Source: Dehalococcoidia bacterium UBA6495 (GTDB taxonomy: Bacteria > Chloroflexota > Dehalococcoidia > Lucifugimonadales > UBA826). Taken from it: a DNA stretch of 27,724 nucleotides. Positions 9,005 to 15,787 of the stretch are shown piece by piece. Location: assembly GCA_002435305.1 (NCBI GenBank), contig DJMH01000077.1, forward strand, positions 4,240-31,963. The letters are read 5' to 3'. The translations under genes were made by a program, and so were the position numbers. Each line of letters starts with the position of its first letter. The first letter of the stretch is position 1. The notes under the pieces were generated by a model, which had not been told where the DNA came from, made no database searches, and saw only the letters and a list, made by a program, of their open reading frames with translations.

Positions 9005-10615
9005 TTAGTAATCCATTGGAGGCATGGCAGGTGCCGGTGCGGCTGCTTCCGGAATATCACTTATCAAGGATTCGGTAGTCAAAACCATCGCGGCAACGCT
9101 AGATGCATTTTCAATAGCAGCTCTCGTAACTTTTGCTGGGTCCATGATCCCTTGTTCTAATAAGTTCCCGTACACCCCTAATTCTGCATCGTATCCATAG
9201 TCGCCTTCACCCTTCAGGGTTTCGGCCAAAATGACCTCTCCTGAAACACCAGTATTCTGAGAAATCAACATAAGAGGTTTCGTTAGAGCTTCTTTCAAAA
9301 TATTGACCCCGGTCTGTTCATCTCCTTTGAGATCTACAGCATCTAAAGACTCACGTGCTCGAATCAAGGCCAGTCCCCCACCAGGAACAATACCTTCTTC
9401 TACGGCAGCTCTGGTTGCCGACAAGGCATCTTCAACTCGATTCTTCTTTTCTTTCAGCTCAACTTCCGTCGCAGCACCAACCTTTATTATGGCGACACCG
9501 CCCGACAACTTAGCAAGCCTTTCTTGGAGTTTTTCCCGGTCGAAGTCGGAAGTGGTTTCCTCTGTCTGAGCTCTAATTTGATTTATCCTTCCCTGAATCT
9601 GGCTTTCATCACCATGACCTTCAACAAAGGTGGTCTCTTCTTTACTAGCTACGACTCTACGAGCACGTCCGAGATCCTCAACTGTTACTGAATCTAACTT
9701 TCTGCCAACCTCTTCGCTAATTACAATCCCACCCGTCAAGATAGCCATGTCTTCCAACATGGCCTTCCTGCGATCGCCAAAACCAGGAGCTTTGACAGCA
9801 AGTACATTCAAGGTACCTCGCAATTTATTGACCACTAAGGTGGCTAATGCCTCACCTTCAATATCTTCAGCTATGATAATAACGTTCTTGCCTATTTGTA
9901 GAACCTTTTCTAGTGCTGGCAACAAATCAGATACTGCCGAAACCTTCTTATCTGTGATGAGGATGTAGGGGTCTTCAATGGATGATTCCATGCGGTCTTG
10001 ATCCGTTATGAAGTAAGGGGATATATACCCCCGATCGATCTGCATTCCTTCAACGAATTCCTGTTCGTAATCGAGGCCCTTCGATTCTTCAACGGTGATT
10101 ACACCGTCTTTTCCAACCTTCTCCATAACGTCAGCTATAAGATTTCCCATGTCATCGTCGTGAGCAGACAAGGAGGCGACCTGGCCGATCTGTACTCTTC
10201 CCTCAACCGGGGTAGACATGTCTTGAACGGCAGATCTCAACGTTTCAACACCCTTATCTATTCCCCTCTTAATAGCCATTGGGTTCGCCCCAGCAGCTAT
10301 GTTTTTAAAACCCTCATGGATGATAGCCTGTGCCAATACTGTGGCAGTTGTGGTTCCATCTCCTGCTACATCATTGGTTTTGCTAGCGGCTTCCTTGAGA
10401 AGCTGTGCACCCATGTTTTCAAAGGCGTCTTCTAATTCAATTTCTTTAGCGATGGTCACCCCATCACTACAAACCTGTGGTGGTCCAAACTTCTTATCCA
10501 AGACAACGTTCCGGCCCCTTGGACCCAAAGTAACCCCGACAGTGTCTGCCATGGTATCTATACCACGTTTCATTGCAGCTCTGGCGTCTTCACTGAAAGT
10601 CAGCTGTTTTGCCAT
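9005..10615 (-). CDS. groL: Chaperonin GroEL (Hsp60)
   Basis: This 536-residue protein is full-length, collinear with Cpn60. The N-terminus (AKQLTFSEDARAAMKRGID) and the ATP-site motif GDGTTTATVLAQAI are present, as are the apical domain and the late VVPGGG-type motif (EEGIVPGGGLALIRA). The C-terminus is AAAPAPAMPPMDY, with no GGM repeat, a tail style seen in Chloroflexota. The start ATG at 10615 has a strong AGGAGG in its leader. It forms the double-ring folding chamber with the GroES product encoded 56 nt upstream and is probably co-transcribed with it. The strong hairpin just downstream ends the transcript. Identification is certain. Confidence 0.99.
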   Translation of the reverse strand: MAKQLTFSEDARAAMKRGIDTMADTVGVTLGPRGRNVVLDKKFGPPQVCSDGVTIAKEIELEDAFENMGAQLLKEAASKTNDVAGDGTTTATVLAQAIIHEGFKNIAAGANPMAIKRGIDKGVETLRSAVQDMSTPVEGRVQIGQVASLSAHDDDMGNLIADVMEKVGKDGVITVEESKGLDYEQEFVEGMQIDRGYISPYFITDQDRMESSIEDPYILITDKKVSAVSDLLPALEKVLQIGKNVIIIAEDIEGEALATLVVNKLRGTLNVLAVKAPGFGDRRKAMLEDMAILTGGIVISEEVGRKLDSVTVEDLGRARRVVASKEETTFVEGHGDESQIQGRINQIRAQTEETTSDFDREKLQERLAKLSGGVAIIKVGAATEVELKEKKNRVEDALSATRAAVEEGIVPGGGLALIRARESLDAVDLKGDEQTGVNILKEALTKPLMLISQNTGVSGEVILAETLKGEGDYGYDAELGVYGNLLEQGIMDPAKVTRAAIENASSVAAMVLTTESLISDIPEAAAPAPAMPPMDY

Positions 10616-10671
10616 TACTTCCTCCTACTTTTTTCAGTTACAAATGTTAATTTCTTTAATCATCCGTCTTA

Positions 10672-10965
10672 TTATTTCTTAAATAGAATGTCGTCTTCTC
10701 TAAGCACTAAATATTCTATGTTTCCCTCTTTGTATTCTGTACCAGCGTACTTAGAATAAACGACACTATCACCGACCTCCAATTCCATTGGCACTCTAGC
10801 CCCTTCGTCTGTAAGCCTTCCAGGCCCTACGGCAACAATTGTTCCTTCCTGTGGCTTTTCTTTAGCTGTATCGGGTATGTAAATCCCTCCCGAGCTCACT
10901 TGCTCCTCGCCCTCCAAGGGCTCCACAACTACTCGGTTACCCAGCGGTTTGAAAGAAGTAGTCAT
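10672..10965 (-). CDS. groES: Co-chaperonin GroES (Hsp10)
   Basis: This 97-residue protein is the normal GroES length. It has the family pattern: FKPLGNRVVVEPLEGEEQVSSGGI at the start, the mobile loop and IYIPDTAKEKPQEG, then VGDSVVYSKYAGTEYK and the terminal EDDILF. The ATG at 10965 is preceded by AGGAGG. It is the first gene of the groES-groEL operon, with a predicted promoter about 115-145 nt upstream and repeats in the leader. No CIRCE element (TTAGCACTC-N9-GAGTGCTAA) is visible upstream, so HrcA control of the usual type is not supported. Confidence 0.98.
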   Translation of the reverse strand: MTTSFKPLGNRVVVEPLEGEEQVSSGGIYIPDTAKEKPQEGTIVAVGPGRLTDEGARVPMELEVGDSVVYSKYAGTEYKEGNIEYLVLREDDILFKK

Positions 10966-10989
10966 GAAAATAAACCTCCTAGTCTTCTT

Positions 10990-11007
10990 AATAAAACCCG
11001 TTTTATT
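10990..11007. promoter_or_regulatory. 8+2+8 perfect inverted repeat in groES leader
   Basis: AATAAAAC-CC-GTTTTATT forms a perfect 8-bp inverted repeat with a 2-nt spacer, about 25 nt upstream of the groES start. The 2-nt spacer is too short for a stable RNA hairpin loop without opening base pairs, so a dimeric protein operator is at least as likely. Function is inferred. Confidence 0.4.
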
Positions 11008-11037
11008 TGAATGCGAACCTGCTTCTTATTCCTACAG

Positions 11038-11059
11038 TATGAACAGTCTATAAACAGTC
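11038..11059. repeat. Tandem 11-bp direct repeat upstream of groES
   Basis: TATGAACAGTC at 11038-11048 is followed directly by TATAAACAGTC at 11049-11059, with 10 of 11 bases identical and one helical turn apart. A further ACAGT occurs at 11034. The repeat lies just downstream of the predicted groES transcription start, so it may be a binding site for a stress regulator. Confidence 0.5.
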
Positions 11060-11081
11060 CATGAAAAAAAAAGCGCAGTTA

Positions 11082-11111
11082 ATGGTAAGTCAGCTACAAA
11101 ATCATTGTCAA
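11082..11111 (-). promoter_or_regulatory. Predicted sigma-70-type promoter of groES-groEL
   Basis: On the minus strand a perfect -35 TTGACA (11106-11111) is followed after 18 nt by TACCAT (11082-11087), which keeps the T, A, A and T positions of the -10 consensus. It would give a leader of about 110 nt containing the tandem and inverted repeats noted above. Confidence 0.5.
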
Positions 11112-11120
11112 CAGCAACCT

Positions 11121-11146
11121 GATCCCGAGCTAATCGGCTAGGAATC
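11121..11146 (-). terminator. Possible weak hairpin between flavin reductase and groES promoter
   Basis: Ten-base arms at 11121-11130 and 11137-11146 pair with one mismatch and one G-U, around a 6-nt loop. No T-tract follows, so termination is doubtful; position downstream of the flavin reductase gene is the main argument. Confidence 0.25.
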
Positions 11147-11169
11147 AAGCGATACTATGTTAGCTACTA

Positions 11170-11649
11170 CTATTGAGTAAGAGTCATCCATTTACCAGTG
11201 TAGAACAAAAGAGGAGACCCTCCAGATACCTCAATTTCTGAAACCTCACCGATAAAAACCGTATGATCTCCTTCCCTATGAGCATTAACAACCTGGCAAT
11301 CCATGGAAGCAAGCGATCCTTCCAAGAAAGGAGTGCCAGCCTCGGTGAACCTAAATATTGCGGGGTTGATAACGCCGGATGGAGTATCTGACTTGGCGTA
11401 ATATTCGGCTATGGCTTTTTGATCCTCCGCCATTATATTGATGCCAAATTTGCCAGTTGATTCAAGTATAGGGTAGGTTTTCGCAGAATGGTCCACGCAA
11501 ACCATCGCTAGCATAGGTTCAAGAGAAACCGAAGCGATTGCGTTGGCAGTCATGCCGTGAACAGACCCATTTTCCTCAACAGTGGTTATTAGAGAAACAC
11601 CCGTTGCAAAACTACCCCACGCCTTCCTAAAAAGATCGGAATTGGACAA
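11170..11649 (-). CDS. Flavin reductase-like FMN-binding protein
   Basis: This 159-residue single-domain protein matches the flavin reductase-like (HpaC/DIM6-NTAB) family. The N-terminal helix and SFATGVSLITT lead into the flavin-binding GMTANAIASVSLEP; PILESTGKFGINIMAEDQ and the late DHTVFIGEVSEIE follow, all characteristic. Such proteins use NAD(P)H to supply reduced FMN or FAD to a partner monooxygenase, though no monooxygenase is encoded in the window. The start is TTG at 11649, with GGAGG seven bases upstream. A TATAAT at 11706-11711 on this strand may be its -10. It diverges from the RAM-protein/acyl-CoA dehydrogenase operon, sharing a 198-nt regulatory region. Confidence 0.9.
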   Translation of the reverse strand: MSNSDLFRKAWGSFATGVSLITTVEENGSVHGMTANAIASVSLEPMLAMVCVDHSAKTYPILESTGKFGINIMAEDQKAIAEYYAKSDTPSGVINPAIFRFTEAGTPFLEGSLASMDCQVVNAHREGDHTVFIGEVSEIEVSGGSPLLFYTGKWMTLTQ

Positions 11650-11705
11650 GAGAAAGCCTCCAGATCACCTTTATTTTTCTCTACTCGACTACGGTAAACA
11701 CAGCG

Positions 11706-11711
11706 ATTATA
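11706..11711 (-). promoter_or_regulatory. Candidate -10 of the flavin reductase gene
   Basis: A perfect TATAAT on the minus strand sits about 57 nt upstream of the TTG start. No convincing -35 is seen at the right distance. Confidence 0.3.
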
Positions 11712-11725
11712 TAAAACCGAACACG

Positions 11726-11760
11726 AATTTCCTACAAAGGTAGAAATTTGAAATCAAATT
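11726..11760. promoter_or_regulatory. Two adjacent inverted repeats in divergent promoter region
   Basis: The first has arms CTAC (11732-11735) and GTAG (11740-11743), extended past a one-base bulge by AATTT/AAATT. The second is AATTTG-AAAT-CAAATT at 11745-11760. Both lie between the flavin reductase -10 and the promoter of the dehydrogenase operon, so a shared operator is plausible. They are AT-rich, and chance is not excluded. Confidence 0.3.
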
Positions 11761-11770
11761 CACCTATTAA

Positions 11771-11800
11771 TTGACACCGATTCTTCCAGCAAAATAGAAT
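11771..11800 (+). promoter_or_regulatory. Predicted promoter of RAM protein/acyl-CoA dehydrogenase operon
   Basis: A perfect -35 TTGACA (11771-11776), an 18-nt spacer and TAGAAT (11795-11800, 5 of 6 to consensus) lie about 48 nt upstream of the ATG at 11848. Confidence 0.55.
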
Positions 11801-11847
11801 TCACGTATATACAGGTCAGAAATCATTTGGGGTGTTTAATTTTCGGC

Positions 11848-12087
11848 ATGGCCACCACAGCTTATATTTTAATAGAGACTGCTGCAGGAAAAGCAGGAGA
11901 TGTATCGAATGCCCTAATAGCGCTAGACGAGGTGGTCACTGTGGATGCTGTGATTGGACCTTATGACATCATTGCTGTCACAAACACAGAAGGCCAAAAC
12001 ACAGTAGGGGATTTGGTAATATCAAAAGTTCATGTGATTCCAGGAATAGTAAGAACTGTTACATGCCTTGCTGTGACCTCAAATTAA
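11848..12087 (+). CDS. Stand-alone Lrp/AsnC ligand-binding (RAM) domain protein
   Basis: This 79-residue protein consists only of the Lrp/AsnC effector-binding domain: AYILIETAAGKAGDV, a central VDAVIGPYDIIAV and the closing SKVHVIPGIVRTVTCLAV. There is no helix-turn-helix, so it cannot bind DNA as Lrp does. RAM-only proteins form ring oligomers and bind amino acids or other small molecules. I chose the ATG at 11848; the TTG at 11827 would add seven residues not typical of the family. It is the first gene after the predicted promoter, 65 nt before three acyl-CoA dehydrogenase genes, suggesting a sensor or modulator role there, which is inference. Confidence 0.85.
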   Translation: MATTAYILIETAAGKAGDVSNALIALDEVVTVDAVIGPYDIIAVTNTEGQNTVGDLVISKVHVIPGIVRTVTCLAVTSN

Positions 12088-12152
12088 AAGTGCACATACA
12101 CAACATGCACATTGAATATAAAACTATTAACACAAATGTAAGGACTTAAAAG

Positions 12153-13325
12153 ATGGACTTTGAGTTTTCAAATGAAGAGCTTTCATTCAGAAATGAGTTG
12201 TCGGCATGGTTAAAAGATGAGCTAGCAAATAGGCCCCAAGAAGGTGGGAATGACGCAGATGCCGAATGGGCATTTGGGCTAGAGATGCGCAAGAAACTTG
12301 CGGACAAAGGATGGCTCACAATGGCGTGGCCAGAGGAATATGGTGGACAGGGTGTCTCCCACATGATGCAGGTGGTTTTCGCCGAAGAGATGTCATACAC
12401 CCGAGCCCCCGGAAGGGATGTCTTCGGAACCCGAATGATGGCACCTACTCTGATGATACACGGAACAGAGGAACAAAAGAGAGAGTTTCTGCCACCGGTA
12501 TCAAAAGGAGAAGTTCAGTGGTGCCAAGGCTATTCGGAACCAGAATCCGGATCTGATCTAGCCTCTCTTCAAACAAGGGCCGTAGAAGACGGGGATGATT
12601 TCATCATAAATGGTACTAAGATATGGACTTCTAGCGCTCATCGTGCTGACCATATTATGGTCCTTACAAGAACGGATCCAGATGCTCCCAAACATAGAGG
12701 CATTAGCTTCCTTTTATGTGACATGAATACGCCGGGGTTAACTGTTAACCCGATCATCAATATGGCAGGTGACCATGGCTTCAACATGGTCACCTTCGAC
12801 AACGTCAGGGTACCCAAAAAGAATCTTGTAGGTGAGCAAAACAGAGGATGGTACGTTGGTGCTACTCTGCTCGATTTTGAAAGATCGGGAGTCGATTATT
12901 CAGCAGGAGGAAGAAGGGTTCTTGAAGAATTAATAGCATATGCGAAAGATAATGACCAAAACGGTTCGTTGATAGCCAGTAACGCCATCATGCGTAACCG
13001 GTTGGCCGATCTTGCTATTGAAGTCGATGTTAGCCGGTTGATTTCATACAACATTGCATGGATGCAAGGCGAAGGTCTTGTACCAAACAAAGAATCATCA
13101 ATGGGGAAAATCGTCGGCACAGAGTTACAACAACATTTAAGCGAAACAGGAATGCAAATGCTAGGATTACACGGTCAATTAGAACCAGGTTCAAAATACG
13201 CTCCTATGCAGGGACGAATAGAGCATATGCATTTGACCAATGTTTCGGAAACAATACAGGCAGGTACCTCAGAAATTCAGAGAAACATAATAGCCACCCG
13301 AGGATTAGGGTTACCTCGAGGCTAA
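12153..13325 (+). CDS. Acyl-CoA dehydrogenase family protein (paralogue 1)
   Basis: This 390-residue protein covers the full acyl-CoA dehydrogenase fold. The middle-domain motif YSEPESGSDLASLQTRA and NGTKIWTSSAHRAD are FAD/substrate contacts. The C-terminal motif is QAGTSEIQRN, so the MCAD-position catalytic Glu (normally E-G-T-S) is Ala. A Glu exists at the alternative helix-G position (Glu243 in LLDFERSG), as in isovaleryl-CoA dehydrogenase. The usual R-x-Q-F-G-x-P-I FAD-adenine motif is missing, replaced by DNDQNGSLIASNA. This combination resembles one subunit of heteromeric dehydrogenases such as the mycobacterial steroid side-chain enzymes. An RBS-like AAGGA precedes the ATG. Substrate unknown. 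Confidence 0.92.
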   Translation: MDFEFSNEELSFRNELSAWLKDELANRPQEGGNDADAEWAFGLEMRKKLADKGWLTMAWPEEYGGQGVSHMMQVVFAEEMSYTRAPGRDVFGTRMMAPTLMIHGTEEQKREFLPPVSKGEVQWCQGYSEPESGSDLASLQTRAVEDGDDFIINGTKIWTSSAHRADHIMVLTRTDPDAPKHRGISFLLCDMNTPGLTVNPIINMAGDHGFNMVTFDNVRVPKKNLVGEQNRGWYVGATLLDFERSGVDYSAGGRRVLEELIAYAKDNDQNGSLIASNAIMRNRLADLAIEVDVSRLISYNIAWMQGEGLVPNKESSMGKIVGTELQQHLSETGMQMLGLHGQLEPGSKYAPMQGRIEHMHLTNVSETIQAGTSEIQRNIIATRGLGLPRG

Positions 13326-13372
13326 CTAAAGTAGTAGAATCAGAAACCTTATGTTGAAGGAGTAACTTTAAA

Positions 13373-14548
13373 ATGGATTTTAAATTTGAAAGCATCGACG
13401 AAGATTTTCGTTCGGAGATCAAGGATTTTGTTGAAAAGGAACTCCCTTGGAACTGGAAAGAACAGGACTTAGACCCAGAAGACGAGAAGGATTCCGTGTT
13501 AGTGAGGAAGTTCAAAAGGAAATTGGGAGACCAGGGCTGGCTTACAATGGCTTGGCCCAAGGAATACGGAGGGCAAGCTGCCAGCCATATGAGGCAAGTG
13601 GTATTCAACGAGGAGATGGCCTATAGGGGTATATCTGCCGGTGATGCCGGCATAAGAATGGTAGGACCTATTCTTATGCTTTATGGAACCGACGAACAAA
13701 AAGAGCAGTTTTTGCCAAAAATTGCTAGCGCTGAGATCAACTGGTCTCAAGGATACTCAGAACCTGATTCCGGGTCTGACCTCGCCTCACTCCAAACAAG
13801 GGCTGTTGAGGATGGAGACGACTTTGTTGTCAGCGGCTCAAAGATATGGAATTCAGCACATGCAGATTCTGATTGGATGTTCATGCTGGTTAGGACTGAA
13901 CCAGATGCCCCGAAACACAGAGGAATAAGCTTTGTCCTTACAGAATTAGAAGGTCAGGAAGGGGTAACCATAGAGAAAATTCCCATGATGTGGGATGCGT
14001 ATCGTGGACTAGTTACATTTGATAATGTCAGGGTACCTAAGAAAAACCTGGTCGGAGAACAAAACAGAGGTTGGTACGTGGGAGCAGCCTTATTAGATTT
14101 TGAAAGATCTGGTGTTGACAGACCAGCAAGGGCAAAGAGAGTCCTTGAAGACCTCGTTGAATTTTGTAAAGAGAATAAAAAAAATGGCAGGCTGTTGGCG
14201 GATGACCCGGTAATAAGAAACGAACTTGCAGAGCTAGCCGTCCAAGTCGAAACAACTCGCCTAATGTGCTACAACGTTGCCTGGATGCAAAGTCAAGATC
14301 TTATACCTAACAAGGAAGCTTCCATAACGAAAGTATATGGAACAGAAACAGTAAACAGGCTGTACGGACTTGGGGTAAAGATTATGGGATTATACGGTCA
14401 GCTTGACCCGGATTCTAAGTGGGCGCCTCTGAGAGGCAGGATCGAAAATGCCTGGCTTCGTTCATTCGGTGGCATGGTAGCTGCTGGCACCTCAGAAATA
14501 CAAAGAAACGTTATTGCACAGAGAGGGTTGGAATTACCTCGAGGCTAA
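13373..14548 (+). CDS. Acyl-CoA dehydrogenase family protein (paralogue 2)
   Basis: This 391-residue protein is a tandem paralogue of the preceding gene. The two are nearly identical over the stretch VRVPKKNLVGEQNRGWYVGA and over SEP-x-SGSDLASLQTRAVEDG, but diverge elsewhere, so this is an old duplication under functional constraint. As in paralogue 1, the C-terminal motif is AAGTSEIQRN (Ala instead of catalytic Glu), helix G carries Glu244 (LLDFERSG), and the R-x-Q-F-G FAD motif is absent. A purine-rich AAGGAG precedes the ATG 47 nt after the previous stop, so co-transcription is likely. It presumably handles a related but different acyl-CoA. Confidence 0.92.
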   Translation: MDFKFESIDEDFRSEIKDFVEKELPWNWKEQDLDPEDEKDSVLVRKFKRKLGDQGWLTMAWPKEYGGQAASHMRQVVFNEEMAYRGISAGDAGIRMVGPILMLYGTDEQKEQFLPKIASAEINWSQGYSEPDSGSDLASLQTRAVEDGDDFVVSGSKIWNSAHADSDWMFMLVRTEPDAPKHRGISFVLTELEGQEGVTIEKIPMMWDAYRGLVTFDNVRVPKKNLVGEQNRGWYVGAALLDFERSGVDRPARAKRVLEDLVEFCKENKKNGRLLADDPVIRNELAELAVQVETTRLMCYNVAWMQSQDLIPNKEASITKVYGTETVNRLYGLGVKIMGLYGQLDPDSKWAPLRGRIENAWLRSFGGMVAAGTSEIQRNVIAQRGLELPRG

Positions 14549-14595
14549 ACCCTTCTGTATTTTAGCAAACCTTTTAATATCACAGGAGACAAGGA

Positions 14596-15720
14596 ATGGA
14601 TTTAGGATTAAACGAAGCGCAACAGATGCTTAAAACAACGGCTCAGGACTTTCTCTCGGCAGAATGCCCTGACACATATGTGAGGGAGATGGAAGAGGAT
14701 GAACGAGGCTATACCCCTGAGCTCTGGACCAAAATCGCAGAACAAGGGTGGTTGGGTCTTATAATTCCTGAACAATACGGTGGAGTGGAACTGGAATTTC
14801 AGGATTTAGTAGTCCTCCTAGAGGAAATGGGCCGCTACATGCTCCCGGGACCTTTTTTCTCGACGGTAGTTCTAGGTGGAATGTCCATCATGGACGCAGG
14901 CAGCGATGAACAGAAGCAGGAATATTTGCCAAGAATCGCTGAAGGTCAAATCATCATGACACTGGCATTGACTGAGCCGAGCGCAAGATGGGACGCCGCG
15001 GGGGTAGAGCTTACAGCAAAGCCCAACGGTGATTCTTACTCACTCAACGGAACAAAATTATTCGTACAAAACGCCCATGTTTCGGATTATATGGTGGTAG
15101 CCGCCAGAACAGGAAGTTCAGTGGAAGATATTAGCCTGTTTGTAGTTCCGACACAGTCTGACGGAATAAACCAGACACTTCTTAAGACTATTGCTTCAGA
15201 TAGACAATCTGAGGTCGTCTTCAACGATGTAGAGGTCCCTTCATCGGCTTTATTAGGCGAAGAAAACAAAGGATGGGAAACAATCCGAAAAGTCATGCAA
15301 TGGGGAGCCATCGGTAAATGTGCCGAGATGTCTGGCGGAGGCCAACAGGTATTAGACATGACTGTGGACTATGCCAAACAGAGAACCCAATTCGGACGGC
15401 CTATTGGAAGTTTTCAAGCGATACAACACCATTGCGCAAATATGGCCACGGATGTCGAAGGTTCCAAATTCATCACCTACCAAGCAGCCTGGCGTCTATC
15501 AGAAGGATTACCTGCAGATAGGGAAGTGGCTATGGCCAAAGCTTGGGTGAGCGATGCCTACAGGAGAGTATGCGCACTTGGCCACCAATCCCACGGGGCC
15601 ATAGGGTTCACCAAAGAGCATAATATGCAGCTTTACTCCCGAAGGGCTAAAGCATCTGAAATTATGTTTGGCGACACAGACTTCCATTTGGAAAATGTTG
15701 CAAATATAATTGGCTTATAA
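14596..15720 (+). CDS. Acyl-CoA dehydrogenase family protein, probable non-catalytic partner subunit
   Basis: This 374-residue protein has the acyl-CoA dehydrogenase fold but is far from its two neighbours. It keeps the FAD-adenine motif RTQFGRPIGSFQ (Arg263 onward), which the other two lack. It has no catalytic Glu at either known position: helix G reads VMQWGAIGK, and the C-terminus reads RAKASEIMFGD instead of E-G-T-S-E-I. The middle-domain motif is also altered (TEPSARWD for the usual EP-x-x-GSD). These losses and retentions match the beta subunit of alpha2-beta2 acyl-CoA dehydrogenases. The RBS is AGGAGACAAGGA, and the gene lies 47 nt after paralogue 2. A terminator follows at once. Family secure, partner role inferred. 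Confidence 0.9.
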   Translation: MDLGLNEAQQMLKTTAQDFLSAECPDTYVREMEEDERGYTPELWTKIAEQGWLGLIIPEQYGGVELEFQDLVVLLEEMGRYMLPGPFFSTVVLGGMSIMDAGSDEQKQEYLPRIAEGQIIMTLALTEPSARWDAAGVELTAKPNGDSYSLNGTKLFVQNAHVSDYMVVAARTGSSVEDISLFVVPTQSDGINQTLLKTIASDRQSEVVFNDVEVPSSALLGEENKGWETIRKVMQWGAIGKCAEMSGGGQQVLDMTVDYAKQRTQFGRPIGSFQAIQHHCANMATDVEGSKFITYQAAWRLSEGLPADREVAMAKAWVSDAYRRVCALGHQSHGAIGFTKEHNMQLYSRRAKASEIMFGDTDFHLENVANIIGL

Positions 15721-15753
15721 AAGCATTACTACTCAGAGTACTCTAAAAAGAAT

Positions 15754-15780
15754 CCTTGCCTGACCGGCAAGGGTTTTTTT
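15754..15780 (+). terminator. Rho-independent terminator after acyl-CoA dehydrogenase operon
   Basis: A 7-bp stem CCTTGCC/GGCAAGG (15754-15760 and 15766-15772) with a 5-nt loop is followed by GGTTTTTTT up to 15780. It ends the operon 34 nt after the stop and lies only 7 nt before the next start codon. Confidence 0.85.
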
Positions 15781-15787
15781 ATTTATA

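Noticed and set aside
10966..11169. CIRCE/HrcA operator upstream of groES
   Set aside because: The TTAGCACTC and GAGTGCTAA arms were looked for and are not present.
12153..14548. Recent assembly duplication of the acyl-CoA dehydrogenase genes
   Set aside because: Many codons and amino acids differ over the full length, so they are true paralogues, not an assembly artefact.
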